DNA of 64,000 nucleotides from Sodalis sp. dw_96 (GCF_018449575.1 NZ_JAAVUT010000009.1:1-64000), one strand, 5' to 3'. Shown: positions 1 through 8,231, counted from the stretch's first letter. Numbers and translations are program-made. Notes: generated by a model from the letters alone, not told the origin.

Positions 1-69
1 ACGTTCATAAAGCGGGCCGGAACGCTGGCGGATAAAATTAAAACCAGCATGGGCGGAGTATTTTCATGA
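1..69 (+). CDS. U: P2-like phage tail protein U, C-terminal end (partial)
   Basis: Frame 1 is open from the window edge to a TGA at 67-69 and gives 22 residues, ending KTSMGGVFS. It overlaps the next gene by ATGA, as expected for translationally coupled phage tail genes. In P2 the gene before D is U, a tail protein needed for tail completion, and the ending resembles that family. Only the last 22 codons are visible, so the identification rests mainly on position before gene D. Confidence 0.55.
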   Translation, partial: TFIKRAGTLADKIKTSMGGVFS

Positions 70-1256
70 TAAACCCCTCCTCTATTTTCACCGGCAGCAC
101 ACTGCTGTCAAATTCTTTCTCCACTGCTCCAGCTTATTCCGCCGGACATACGCGGGCTCCTGATTTTCGACTGACAATAGACGAAAAGGACATTAGCCAT
201 AATGTGCGGCCCCGGTTGTTATCAATGATGCTCACCGATAATCGAGGGCTAGAGGCGGATCAACTGGATATTGAGCTGGACGACGCCGACGGTCAAATTC
301 AGCTTCCGGGACGCGGCGCGATTATAAAGGTGTTTTTAGGCTGGCAGGGTGAAGCGCTGATCGGCAAAGGCAGTTTTACCGTGGATGAAATAGAGCACCG
401 CGGGGCACCGGATATTTTGACTATCCGCGGTCGCAGCGCGGATTTTCGCGGCTCGCTGAATTCCCGCCGAGAGGCCTCTTATCATGAAACTACCCTCGGG
501 GAGATTATCAACCAAATCGCCGCCAGAAATAATTTGGACCCCGTGGTGTCCGACGCACTGGCGGCGATCCCTATCCCACACATCGACCAGACGCAGGAAA
601 GCGACGCGGCGTTTATCACCCGCTTGGCCGAAAGAAATGGCGCTGTGGCGGCAATCAAAATGGGGCGTTTAATGCTGCTTAAGCCCGGCGGCGGAAGGAC
701 CGTATCCGGTCGCTCTATCCCGCCAATGCTGATAATGCGCCGGGATGGTGACCGTCATTGCTTCAGTATTGCCGACCGAGAGGCCTATACCGGTGTGGCG
801 GCGAAATGGCTGCACATCGGTAGCGCAAAACTCCATGAGGTGAAGGTGGAGAGAAAAACCAAACCAAAACATTTACGCGCGCTGCAACATCCTAAGCAAA
901 AAAAAGTGAAATCAAAAAAAGAAGCTGAGGCGCGGGAAGGCGAATATTTAACCGGAGGTACGGAGAATATTTACGTGATGAATCAAACGTATGCTAATCA
1001 AAGCGCGGCTAAGCGTGCGGCACTCAGTAAGTGGGAACAGTTACAAAGAGGAGTAGCGGAATTCTCGCTTTGTCTGGCGCTGGGTCGTCCGGATCTCTAT
1101 CCCGAAACGCCGGTTCAGGTCACCGGTTTTAAAAGTATTATCGACCGACAAGGCTGGCTCATCAGAAAAGTGGAACATAACCTCAATAATAACGGATACA
1201 CAACGAATATTAGCATGGAAGTTCTAATCACTGATTTGAAATATAAAATAGACTAA
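66..1256 (+). CDS. D: P2-like phage late control / tail protein D
   Basis: 396 residues, close to the length of P2 gpD, a baseplate hub-type tail protein of the contractile tail (phage GPD family). The middle contains a segment typical of the family (ESDAAFITRLAERNGAVAA, about residue 178 onward). A very lysine-rich stretch lies at about residues 262-292. The start overlaps the stop of the previous tail gene (ATGA), and ogr follows closely, reproducing the U-D-ogr order of P2. The reading frame is intact. As no other structural genes lie to its right, this is the right end of a prophage or of a remnant whose body is left of the window. Confidence 0.9.
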   Translation: MINPSSIFTGSTLLSNSFSTAPAYSAGHTRAPDFRLTIDEKDISHNVRPRLLSMMLTDNRGLEADQLDIELDDADGQIQLPGRGAIIKVFLGWQGEALIGKGSFTVDEIEHRGAPDILTIRGRSADFRGSLNSRREASYHETTLGEIINQIAARNNLDPVVSDALAAIPIPHIDQTQESDAAFITRLAERNGAVAAIKMGRLMLLKPGGGRTVSGRSIPPMLIMRRDGDRHCFSIADREAYTGVAAKWLHIGSAKLHEVKVERKTKPKHLRALQHPKQKKVKSKKEAEAREGEYLTGGTENIYVMNQTYANQSAAKRAALSKWEQLQRGVAEFSLCLALGRPDLYPETPVQVTGFKSIIDRQGWLIRKVEHNLNNNGYTTNISMEVLITDLKYKID

Positions 1257-1348
1257 ACTTTTTCATATGACAATATAGAATGGCGAGAAAAATTGCATTT
1301 GAATCATTGTCTTATTTTAACCAGCTCAAACCAGTGAGAAGTCCCAAC

Positions 1349-1567
1349 ATGATGAAATGCCCCCTTTGCGGCCAGTCCGCACATGCCCGCTCAAGTCGTG
1401 AGCTATCCATAGAGACCAAGGAAAGATATAACCAGTGTACTAATTTGCATTGTGGTCATACTTTCATCACCATGGAGACCTATATTCGCTCCATTATGAC
1501 GCCGGGCAAAGTTGAAAAAGCTCAACCCCATAGATCAAATAATTCTCAACCCACATTGAATTTCTAA
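1349..1567 (+). CDS. ogr: Ogr/Delta-family zinc-finger activator of phage late genes
   Basis: 72 residues when started at the Met-Met pair; an upstream in-frame ATG at 1280 would add 23 residues that the family lacks. Cysteines at 4, 7, 30 and 35 (CPLC and CTNLHC) reproduce the zinc-binding spacing of P2 Ogr. The flanking residues (SAHARSSR, KERYNQC, FIT) also match the family. In P2-like phages Ogr activates the late promoters by contacting RNA polymerase alpha. The position directly after gene D is the P2 position. The second Met (1352) is an equally possible start. Confidence 0.9.
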   Translation: MMKCPLCGQSAHARSSRELSIETKERYNQCTNLHCGHTFITMETYIRSIMTPGKVEKAQPHRSNNSQPTLNF

Positions 1568-1752
1568 TACATTATTTCATCTAAAGGTAAAAATCGCTCA
1601 CAATATAAGCGGCAGTATAGATGATTAAAAAATACGCATAGGGTAAAATATGTGCTACTTCATATATGCAGACATACTGTCGCCATTACGTTTTATTAGT
1701 AGTTATTTTAACAGGAAGGAGTATTACAGAATAAGGCATGGAAAGGGATTGT
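1568..1752. other. Prophage-to-chromosome junction, no gene
   Basis: 185 AT-rich bases between ogr and the 3' end of the tRNA-Lys gene. No credible ORF is seen. In a P2-type prophage the attachment site follows ogr, and the neighbouring tRNA presents its 3' end to this side, the usual integration target. I infer that an attachment site lies here or within the tRNA 3' half. The partner site would be left of the window. Confidence 0.4.
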
Positions 1753-1828
<76 letters not shown>

Positions 1829-2002
1829 AACGCCGTGAATTATTCTCTACTTGACCCCTTCTGTCAAATACTTCCTGATCTTTTTACCAAAAAAATAAGT
1901 TCATACCCTGTAGATTTTATATTTGATTGAATATTAACCAGCTTTAACTTCTCGTTAACATTCATGATTACAGCTTAGGCTAGGTTAAGGCAAAGGTCTT
2001 TT

Positions 2003-2728
2003 TTAGCTACGTTTTGCAGCAGCGCGGAATAGCGACGGGCAAATCTGAAATCGGCGGCGAAATAAGGCGGTGAAATGCGCATGGTTACTAAAACCACATT
2101 CAAGGGCAATATCTGCGACCCGCATTGTGGTGGTTAACAGCAACTCGCCACCCTTTTTAAGACGCTTCTCCATGAGCCATTGTTTAACCGGCATACCGTA
2201 TTTTTGATAGAAGATCACATTCAGCTTGTGAGTGGATATCCCAAGCTCCTTGGCATAACGAGATACCGCCCACTGATTGGTGTAATTTTGCTCAAAAAAC
2301 TCAAGCAGTGTATTGTTTATATTAACACCAACAAACTGGCACAATAGGCTAGCGAAGTAATATTTGTCTATGCCTAAGCAATAAAGATATAAAAAACAGA
2401 TGGGTAAGCTTTTTTCCATGGTCATCAGTTTTTCAGTGCTTTCAATGACCGAATTATCAACAGGCACTGTTTTGTAAATATCTTTTTTAAAAGGCTTGCA
2501 ACATGACAATATAGCAGCTTGGGAAATAAGATCTTGATGCAATGGTAAAAGATTAACGGGGTAACAGGTTATAAAGACAAAGTCATCATTATTTTTTTTG
2601 ACGGGTATCGCATTTTCATCTGCAACAACAATATGATTTTGTGGTATAGCATGGATTTTACCATCAAGGCTCAATGTGCCATTTTTTTTAAAGAGGATAA
2701 ATTGTAAGATATTCATTATTATTCCCAT
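2003..2728 (-). CDS. AraC-family transcriptional regulator
   Basis: 241 residues. The C-terminal third (about 150-235) is a two-helix-turn-helix AraC domain: WAVSRYAKELGISTHKLNVI for the first helix pair, then MRVADIALECGFSNHAHFTA and FRRRFQICPSLFR for the second. The N-terminal half has no sugar-binding cupin that I recognise. The layout resembles the short AraC regulators of type III secretion islands (InvF, YsaE, MxiE), but no secretion genes are visible, so the target is unknown. Two starts are possible, 2728 and 2716. The gene stands alone, just past the tRNA, in AT-rich DNA, and was probably acquired horizontally. Confidence 0.8.
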   Translation of the reverse strand: MGIIMNILQFILFKKNGTLSLDGKIHAIPQNHIVVADENAIPVKKNNDDFVFITCYPVNLLPLHQDLISQAAILSCCKPFKKDIYKTVPVDNSVIESTEKLMTMEKSLPICFLYLYCLGIDKYYFASLLCQFVGVNINNTLLEFFEQNYTNQWAVSRYAKELGISTHKLNVIFYQKYGMPVKQWLMEKRLKKGGELLLTTTMRVADIALECGFSNHAHFTALFRRRFQICPSLFRAAAKRS

Positions 2729-3362
2729 ATCCCTAAATTTTTATCACATGATATTTTACTCATTAATACCTTAGATCAATTCAACCGCAGCATAATCAAA
2801 CCGACTTGTAATTAAGATTCCTAAACATAAGCTATAAATTAATCCGCCATGACCATTTTTTATCCGAACCCGGTTTCATGCGGATATGTTATGTCACTTC
2901 ACCCAAAAGCAAATCAAGCCATGGGCATGAAAATTTCTGATACGTGTCCAGACATACTGATTGCCATACGCACCCAACTGGTATTGTACTTTGCTGGCGT
3001 TTGACCAGAAGTCCAACAGGAATTCCCGCCGACTCGCCGATAAATTACAGAAGGATAACGGCGGTCTTTACCTGCCTGGTGGATACTGTGAGGGAGCCTT
3101 AGCAGCCAATCGCGAAAGAAACCTGGAAGATATAGTTATTTCAGATGGTTACAGGAGCTTTACACAAGACAGAAAGCAAGAGATATGTTGAGATGTTCAA
3201 CTATTTTTTTTAAACTCAATAAAATTTGATTAAAGTCATAAATCTATACGCCCCTCAATGATTGTATAGCAGTAGACATTCTTTCGAACTGTCAGTGATG
3301 TGCTTCACGTTCATGCTGTCATTCTAAAGAAAATTCATCATCGATATTGGGGAGTTAGTACC
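2729..3362. other. Intergenic region without a convincing gene
   Basis: 634 bases between the AraC-type regulator and the DUF1883 gene. The left part is AT-rich and likely carries the regulator's promoter. A 76-codon frame at 2961-3191 opens with TTG, has no clear ribosome site and resembles nothing I know. A shorter ATG frame (about 27 codons) ends near 3004. Both look like chance or decayed frames. Confidence 0.4.
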
Positions 3363-3620
3363 ATGTCCGTTATTCGCACCCGACTGAAGTTGTTCGGCGG
3401 TGACACCGTTGTCGTCCATTGTTCGGAAAAATGCAATATACACTTGCTGTCTGAAAATCAGCAACAAGATAACCAGCCATCGTTGGGATTTGGCGATGTG
3501 ATGGGTGTCAGTGGACGGGCGACCGCTTACCTGGGCGTTCCGTACAGTGGATTATGGAGCGTGGTGATCGATGCTAAAAGTGAGAGCCCGGAACATTCCG
3601 TAAGCTACTTACCCGCATAA
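3363..3620 (+). CDS. DUF1883 domain protein
   Basis: 85 residues from the ATG at 3363; a longer frame exists upstream, but the domain begins at this Met. The sequence fits the small all-beta DUF1883 family: a start like RLKLFGGDTVVVHCSEKCNIHLL, then a hydrophobic core ending in GVPYSGLWSVVIDA. The function of the family is not established. It has no signal peptide or membrane segment, so it is probably cytoplasmic. A GC-rich hairpin 57 bases downstream could end its transcript. It stands as a single gene among accessory DNA. Confidence 0.7.
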   Translation: MSVIRTRLKLFGGDTVVVHCSEKCNIHLLSENQQQDNQPSLGFGDVMGVSGRATAYLGVPYSGLWSVVIDAKSESPEHSVSYLPA

Positions 3621-3676
3621 TTGAAGTCCGTTGTTTGGAGCGAAATAAAAGCAATAAACGATTACCGCTATGATGA

Positions 3677-3702
3677 GGCCGCCGGATTTCACGCCGGCGG
3701 CC
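3677..3702 (+). terminator. GC-rich hairpin after the DUF1883 gene
   Basis: A perfect 9-bp inverted repeat, GGCCGCCGG and CCGGCGGCC, around an 8-nt loop. No U-run follows, so it is a stable 3' structure or an imperfect terminator rather than a classical intrinsic one. Confidence 0.4.
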
Positions 3703-3820
3703 AGGTGGTAAAGATGTGACAAGATGATTATTCAAACGCTAGGCGAAATCGCTAACTGTTGATATCCGTTAACAATCGCCAGAGAGCCACAATTAAATCG
3801 CCTCTCAAACGCGAATAATC

Positions 3821-3846
3821 ATTAGTCTGAACGATTAGTCTGAACG
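3821..3846. repeat. Exact tandem 13-bp duplication
   Basis: ATTAGTCTGAACG occurs twice back to back in the intergenic stretch 3621-3924, which otherwise holds no gene. It may be a slippage product; no function is evident. Confidence 0.6.
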
Positions 3847-3924
3847 CAAAAACAAATAATTGGTGCAGAAGTTATATAAACTATTCGCCTGGCCAGACCC
3901 TTCCAGTCACATCACTTTCCAGCG

Positions 3925-4104
3925 TTAAGAAAAGCTTCTTCGCCCGCTATTGCTGCTGCGGCCTCCTTTCTCCCCCGCTTTGGACGCACGTTGGGGATCA
4001 TTTTTGAAGTTACCCCCGCTGTGCTGCCCACCTTTTCTACCTGCTTCTGATGCTCTTTCACGATCTTCCGCAAAGTTACCTGAACCGCCACGATGTTCGG
4101 CCAT
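3925..4104 (-). CDS. ymdF: KGG-motif stress protein YmdF
   Basis: 59 residues, starting MAEHRGGSGNFAEDRERASE and carrying GRKGGQ and GEKGGR repeats of the YciG/YmdF family. The N-terminal 40 residues are nearly identical to E. coli YmdF. The start at 4104 has a strong ribosome site (GGAGG, complement of 4111-4115). The gene diverges from wrbA, just as ymdF does in E. coli. Family members are small, very hydrophilic, stationary-phase or stress-induced proteins; the molecular role is unclear. A plus-strand frame over the same bases is its shadow. Confidence 0.92.
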   Translation of the reverse strand: MAEHRGGSGNFAEDRERASEAGRKGGQHSGGNFKNDPQRASKAGEKGGRSSNSGRRSFS

Positions 4105-4572
4105 TGTTAACCTCCGAGTAAGGTTTAAGAGATCATCACTTTAACATCCTGCTGAAACTAGCCAGGATTACACAATGACGTCAGCATTAAAAATCATCGG
4201 CAAACGCCGTTACCAACGTCATGTTTACAATTATAACGTACTGGCCGGAAACCGGGGAAAATATTAATATTATGATACAAATTCAAAGCATAAAAATAGG
4301 ATTATATCATTCACATTCATAAAACATATTGTTTTATATTAGAAAATATAAATCCTACATTCGTCGATAAATATTCATTTAGAAATATTTTTAATCATTT
4401 TGCCCTTAGCGTTTACAGCAGTCTGCGACGAAGTGCCCTACTTCAGCTTAAAATTTTTGATTACAATAATTTTGCATAGCCATTATTACATATTATGGTT
4501 AATACATCCCGACTTCGAATTACGGTAATTCATTCCGCTCTGTTTAGATTACTCACAATGAGGAACACCATT
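4105..4572. promoter_or_regulatory. Divergent ymdF/wrbA promoter region
   Basis: 468 bases without a gene, strongly AT-rich from about 4260 to 4500. It must carry the promoters of both divergent genes. Several -10-like hexamers are present, but I cannot single one out. In E. coli both genes belong to the stationary-phase regulon, which I infer here by orthology. Confidence 0.5.
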
Positions 4573-5172
4573 ATGGCAAAGGTTCTTATCCTGTATTATT
4601 CAATGTATGGTCATATCGCCACCATGGCTAAAGCGGTAGCAGAGGGGGCACGCAAAGTCAGCGGTGCCGAAGTGACCGTCAAACGCGTGCCTGAAACAAT
4701 GTCGCCGGCGCTATTTGCGCAGGCCGGCGGCAAAACCGACCCGTCTGTTCCGGAAGCGAAACCCCAGGAATTGGCAGATTATGACGCTATTATTCTGGGA
4801 ACCCCAACCCGTTTCGGTAACATGAGCGGACAGATGAGAACCTTTCTGGATCAAACCGGAGCCTTATGGGCTTCAGGGGCATTATACGGTAAAATCGGCA
4901 GCGTATTTACATCCACCGGAACAGGCGGTGGGCAGGAACATACCATTACCTCAACCTGGACGACTCTGGCTCATCATGGCTTGATCCTTGTCCCCATAGG
5001 TTATGGGAACAAGCAGTTATTTGATATCTCACAGGTACGGGGAGGTACACCTTATGGCGCCTCTACGTTAGCCGGGGGAGATGGATCACGCCAACCTTCG
5101 GAGCAGGAATTGGATATCGCACGCTATCAAGGCGAATATGTCGCCGGTGTAACGTTAAAAATGCACCGTTAA
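4573..5172 (+). CDS. wrbA: NAD(P)H:quinone oxidoreductase WrbA
   Basis: 199 residues from the ATG at 4573, one more than E. coli WrbA; the upstream in-frame ATG at 4495 lies in AT-rich leader and is rejected. AGGAA just upstream serves as ribosome site. It is a flavodoxin-like FMN enzyme: phosphate loop near residues 8-25 ([19 protein letters not shown]), [19 protein letters not shown] around 78, and the STGTGGGQE flavin/tetramer segment near 113. It reduces quinones by two electrons and guards against redox cycling. Followed by the yccJ relic, its partner in E. coli. Confidence 0.97.
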   Translation: MAKVLILYYSMYGHIATMAKAVAEGARKVSGAEVTVKRVPETMSPALFAQAGGKTDPSVPEAKPQELADYDAIILGTPTRFGNMSGQMRTFLDQTGALWASGALYGKIGSVFTSTGTGGGQEHTITSTWTTLAHHGLILVPIGYGNKQLFDISQVRGGTPYGASTLAGGDGSRQPSEQELDIARYQGEYVAGVTLKMHR

Positions 5173-5333
5173 CCATGATAAAGGGCGACGGTGGTGGCTT
5201 ACCGCCGACGCCTTTATACCCAGGGGTGACGTTTGGCAGATCACATTTCTCAAAGATGGTCTAAAATAACATTCAGATTATTGAATAAACCTATGACAAG
5301 GTTTATTCGAAAGCTATTGGCTAGGAGATATTT

Positions 5334-5542
5334 ATGTCAAAAGACATACAGTCTTGGGCCGAGATTCGCGAAACATCTTTAGAAATTGTCGAAGCCATTT
5401 TGAAATTGCCAACAATGATGAAGCCATGGCACAAAAAATTTGGGAGGAAGGTAGCGATGAAGCACTGAAGATCGCATTTGCCAAGACAGATCAAAATAAA
5501 TTTTTTTGGGGCGAGGAGATGGTGGAACGGAAAAATGTCTAG
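5334..5542 (+). pseudogene. yccJ: yccJ with single-base frameshift
   Basis: A good ribosome site (AGGAG, 5323-5327) precedes an ATG at 5334. The first 22 codons ([16 protein letters not shown]) continue as YccJ only if one T is added to the T-run at 5398-5401. After that the second frame reads [20 protein letters not shown] and ends [11 protein letters not shown] at 5542, closely matching E. coli YccJ. With the base restored the product is 69 residues against 75 in E. coli. Everything else, including the stop, is intact, so this is either a very recent mutation or a sequencing error in a homopolymer. YccJ function is unknown; it normally follows wrbA. Confidence 0.9.
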
Positions 5543-5774
5543 TATCACACGCATCCCATAAATCATGCATTGATCATAAATACCCGGTCGCGGGTCCAAC
5601 CGGCATTATGAAGACACCTTGAGGTTATAGATTTCATACTTTATTTGATAGAGGGTGTAATGAGCGTCTTCATGGATAAATCAGACTTTCAAAAAAAATC
5701 TATCGCTATAAGCCAAGTAATTCTGTAAGTTTAGTGAAGAAAATTCAGCTATATCATAAACGTTAACTATGTTA
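5543..5774. other. Region between yccJ and the repeat array
   Basis: 232 bases. A 22-codon frame starts with ATG at 5660 after a purine-rich stretch (GAGGG) and stops at 5728. It is not in phase with the repeat array. Its reality as a peptide is doubtful. Confidence 0.3.
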
Positions 5775-6132
5775 GTAAATCAAATTATACCTTTCTTTCA
5801 AACTAAGCCTGCTAATCAAATTATGTCAGTACATCAGCCCATATCCATAAATCAAATTACGTCAGTGAATCAAGTTATGTACCTAAATCAAACTAACACC
5901 TAAACCAAACCATGTCCGAAAATCAAAAACATTTTAGCAAATCAAGCGCTGTCAGTGAATCAAACTAAGTCCCTAACCAAAGTGAGTCCCGAAACCAAAC
6001 TGTGCCTCTAAACCTAACTATGTCCCGAAACCAAACTGTGACGCTAAACCAAACTGTGTCCTAAACCAAATTATGCCCCTAAATCAATTTATGCCGGCAA
6101 ATCAAATGATGTCAGTAAATCACACTTTTTCA
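5775..6132 (+). repeat. Degenerate 18-bp tandem array, about 20 units, reading as a hexapeptide
   Basis: About twenty consecutive units of 18 bp (three of 17, one of 19) with a consensus near CTAAACCAAACTATGTCC. Read in phase the units give V/L-N-Q-I/T-M/V-S/P. Codon 3 is nearly always CAA (Q), codon 2 mostly AAT/AAC (N), codon 1 mostly hydrophobic, and codon 6 S, P or T. The first seven units follow an ATG at 5769 and stay open to a TAA after LNQTNT. Beyond that, one-base indels break the phase repeatedly. The pattern suggests a decayed gene for a repetitive protein; a non-coding array is the alternative. No similar array is known to me. Confidence 0.85.
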
Positions 6133-6140
6133 ATCACACA

Positions 6141-6344
6141 ATGTTAAACAATCATGGCAAATCACTCCTTACAAATCAAACATTTAATTATCTATTAACA
6201 ATAATTATAACCGTACTATCTTCGTTTATGATTTTTTATGGTATATGGCTTTTATACAAACAACTAAGGGAATTAATACAACTTCCCTACCGGCCTCGCA
6301 AAATTGAAATTATGGCATTAAGCATTTTCATATGTGTCGCCTAA
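6141..6344 (+). CDS. Putative small single-pass membrane protein
   Basis: 67 residues. One long hydrophobic segment at about 17-40 (NYLLTIIITVLSSFMIFYGIWLLY) is followed by a basic stretch (KQLRELIQLPYRPRK) and a second short hydrophobic end. This is the shape of a small inner-membrane protein. No good ribosome site is seen and I recognise no family. The start lies 8 bases after the repeat array but in a different frame. It may be the surviving end of the same decayed gene, or chance. Confidence 0.3.
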   Translation: MLNNHGKSLLTNQTFNYLLTIIITVLSSFMIFYGIWLLYKQLRELIQLPYRPRKIEIMALSIFICVA

Positions 6345-6644
6345 ATGATATGATATCTACCTCTGGTATCGGTGTGTCAAGTCATTGAACATACGCATAA
6401 GATCATTTGTAATGGCGTGTAATTGATATTTGTTTGTACTGAACGTTGGAAACCCATACTTTGCCCGGGTGTTAGAAAAAACGTGAACTGATTCTTTAAT
6501 ACAATCGGTTTAGTTGAGTGACTCTGTTTTCTTATTTCGCCTAACATCGTAAATATTTCAAAAGATGAGTTTCCCCCGATATTGAGGCAATTATAACCAA
6601 TTGATAATGGTTTTTATTACTTTAAAGCGGATGAATGTGAGTGT
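6345..6644. other. AT-rich intergenic region upstream of the Hha-like gene
   Basis: 300 bases with no ORF of note. It presumably contains the promoter of the downstream hha-like gene. No operator motif is recognised. Confidence 0.4.
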
Positions 6645-6848
6645 ATGGGTAAAGTAGATTTCCTAATGAGATTAAGACGATGCAGTACAATCGAAACTCT
6701 GGAGAAGGTGATTGAGCATATGAGAGATAGATTGCCGGCTGCGGAGTTAGTTGACTTTTATGGTGCGGCAGACCACCGACTGGCAGAACTCACCATGGGT
6801 AAGCTTTATGACAAAGTGCCTTCCACAGTGTGGCAATTTGTCAAATAG
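6645..6848 (+). CDS. Hha/YmoA-family modulator of H-NS silencing
   Basis: 67 residues with the full family signature: [19 protein letters not shown] near the start and [28 protein letters not shown] at the end. Hha and YmoA are 67-72 residue four-helix proteins that bind the H-NS dimerisation domain and help silence horizontally acquired AT-rich genes. The region contains no H-NS gene. The N-terminus is shorter than E. coli Hha (it lacks SEKPLTK), more like YmoA. The gene is alone in AT-rich accessory DNA and may be an extra paralog rather than the chromosomal hha. Confidence 0.93.
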   Translation: MGKVDFLMRLRRCSTIETLEKVIEHMRDRLPAAELVDFYGAADHRLAELTMGKLYDKVPSTVWQFVK

Positions 6849-7003
6849 AAATAGCATACCGACGCAAAGGTAGCCAAGAAAAAAACATGGGTTGATAGCG
6901 AGGAAACAATGGTACGGCTGATTTTTTATTCATGACCGTATACGCTCAGTGCGCCTCTACCCCAAGAGTCGGCGGCTATAATTATTCGTGGAGATGACTT
7001 TTT

Positions 7004-7294
7004 CTAACCCACTTTTTGCTGGTGGTCAGAAAATCGCAGTCGTAAAAACTCATGACCCTTTTCTGTCACACCTCCGGTCACTAAAACGCGAGAAAAAGTC
7101 AGTCTCTCTGTAAAATCCGCAATACCGAATTGGCAGTGTTCCAACAGCCCTTCGCTGTCAGCATAGCTGATAGCCTTTGCTACCTTTTGAAATTTTTCCA
7201 TTGCTTCTTGAGTGCCTGCTTCAGGAGTAAACAGTTTTTTCCCCGTGCAGATCTCTTCCAAAATACTTTCAAGGATTAACCCTAGTGTTTTCAT
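7004..7294 (-). CDS. Hypothetical protein, 96 residues
   Basis: MKTLGLILESILEEICTGKK opens the frame. The rest is a mixed alpha/beta sequence ending in VLVTGGVTEKGHEFLRLRFS, the kind of strand-turn-helix seen at the end of small winged-helix domains such as DUF2513-like proteins. That likeness is weak. No membrane segment or signal is present. The frame is intact and codon use is natural, so it is probably a real gene, but no function can be assigned. Confidence 0.5.
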   Translation of the reverse strand: MKTLGLILESILEEICTGKKLFTPEAGTQEAMEKFQKVAKAISYADSEGLLEHCQFGIADFTERLTFSRVLVTGGVTEKGHEFLRLRFSDHQQKVG

Positions 7295-7743
7295 GATGGT
7301 TAGCCTACTAATGAAAAACCACAGCTGTCATTTGGCCTAAAAATAATTATGCTCAAAATCAGTATATTCATTAGAGCCAGGAATGCTCGCCTAACCAAGC
7401 AATTAATGACATCTCTCTAAAAAAAATCCGATCTTTAGTCATAAATATTTAATACTGCACTTAGCCCAATGCATTATAGTCTTAGCACCATAGCTATAAG
7501 CGGAAACAAACGGGAGCCCTTTTATCGTTACTTTATAAAATTTATTGCATTAAATATCGCTTAAAAATTATTCATTCAACTAGGACAGGCTCCTAAATAT
7601 GAATCAACAATGCTTTGATTAATTAACTAAGCTTAACAGTTGAAGACACTTAGAAAAGTTAAAAAATACATGTTAAAAAAGTCAATTTAAAATCAACGGA
7701 TTACAGCTAAAGTAAAAATTTTCTCAACACGAAAGTGGATAAA
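7295..7743. other. AT-rich intergenic region
   Basis: 449 bases between two minus-strand genes, rich in A/T runs. I see no ORF, repeat or RNA signature. It contains the upstream region of the 96-residue gene and the 3' flank of iraP. Confidence 0.4.
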
Positions 7744-8010
7744 TCAGCGTCTTTTTGCCACGGCGGTAATACGTGCGATGTTACTGCTCAGCAAATCTAT
7801 ATCAGATTTAAACTCAATTTCGTTCCGGTCGCGCATTTCCATTAAAGCACGTTCAATGCTTTTGATAAGCTCATCGGATTTTTTATGGCCTAAGGACGCA
7901 ATTAACGCAGCCACGAGAAGTTCCAACGACTCAACCGTTGCATGAAGCTCCTTTTCCGCAGCCTCTTTTTGCGCCAGATTGATTAATAATTGTGAGAGTA
8001 AGCTGTTCAT
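7744..8010 (-). CDS. iraP: Anti-adaptor protein IraP
   Basis: 88 residues from 8010 (E. coli IraP has 86); an upstream in-frame Met at 8076 is rejected because GGAG sits just ahead of the ATG at 8010. The N-terminus (LLINLAQKEAAEKELHATVE) and the following amphipathic helix (SLELLVAALIASLGH) align well with IraP. IraP binds RssB and stops delivery of sigma-S to ClpXP, stabilising sigma-S during phosphate starvation in E. coli. There the gene lies near phoA; here it sits upstream of hypothetical genes and downstream of nac, an unusual neighbourhood. Confidence 0.88.
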   Translation of the reverse strand: MNSLLSQLLINLAQKEAAEKELHATVESLELLVAALIASLGHKKSDELIKSIERALMEMRDRNEIEFKSDIDLLSSNIARITAVAKRR

Positions 8011-8167
8011 TATGGCTCCATAGGTCAAAAATTCGATACCCAACGATCTAGCGATGCCAGAATCCAGTCTGTTCAACCTGCATCATAATTGATAAGTATA
8101 ATTAATATCAAGATAAAAACATTTCTAACTCAATGGAAATAAATAGTTTCAGATCCATGATTTGTAT

Positions 8168-8203
8168 CAAAAAAAACGGCCCCCTGGTTATCTGGGTGCC
8201 GTA
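8168..8203 (-). terminator. Intrinsic terminator of nac
   Basis: On the minus strand a stem of ACGGC-ACCC with GGGG-GCCGT is followed directly by eight T residues. It lies about 30 bases after the nac stop and fits its strand. Confidence 0.75.
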
Positions 8204-8231
8204 TTATTGATAATGATCAGATGCGGAGAGC

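Noticed and set aside
2961-3191. 76-residue frame starting with TTG
   Set aside because: No ribosome site, no recognisable family, and an unusual start; it may be a relic but cannot be supported.
3950-4144. 64-residue plus-strand frame
   Set aside because: It is the complement of ymdF, which has a strong ribosome site, a close E. coli match and conserved divergence from wrbA.
5775-6132. CRISPR array or plasmid iterons
   Set aside because: Units are contiguous, without unique spacers, so it is not CRISPR. No rep gene or DnaA box is near, and units are far more diverged than functional iterons.
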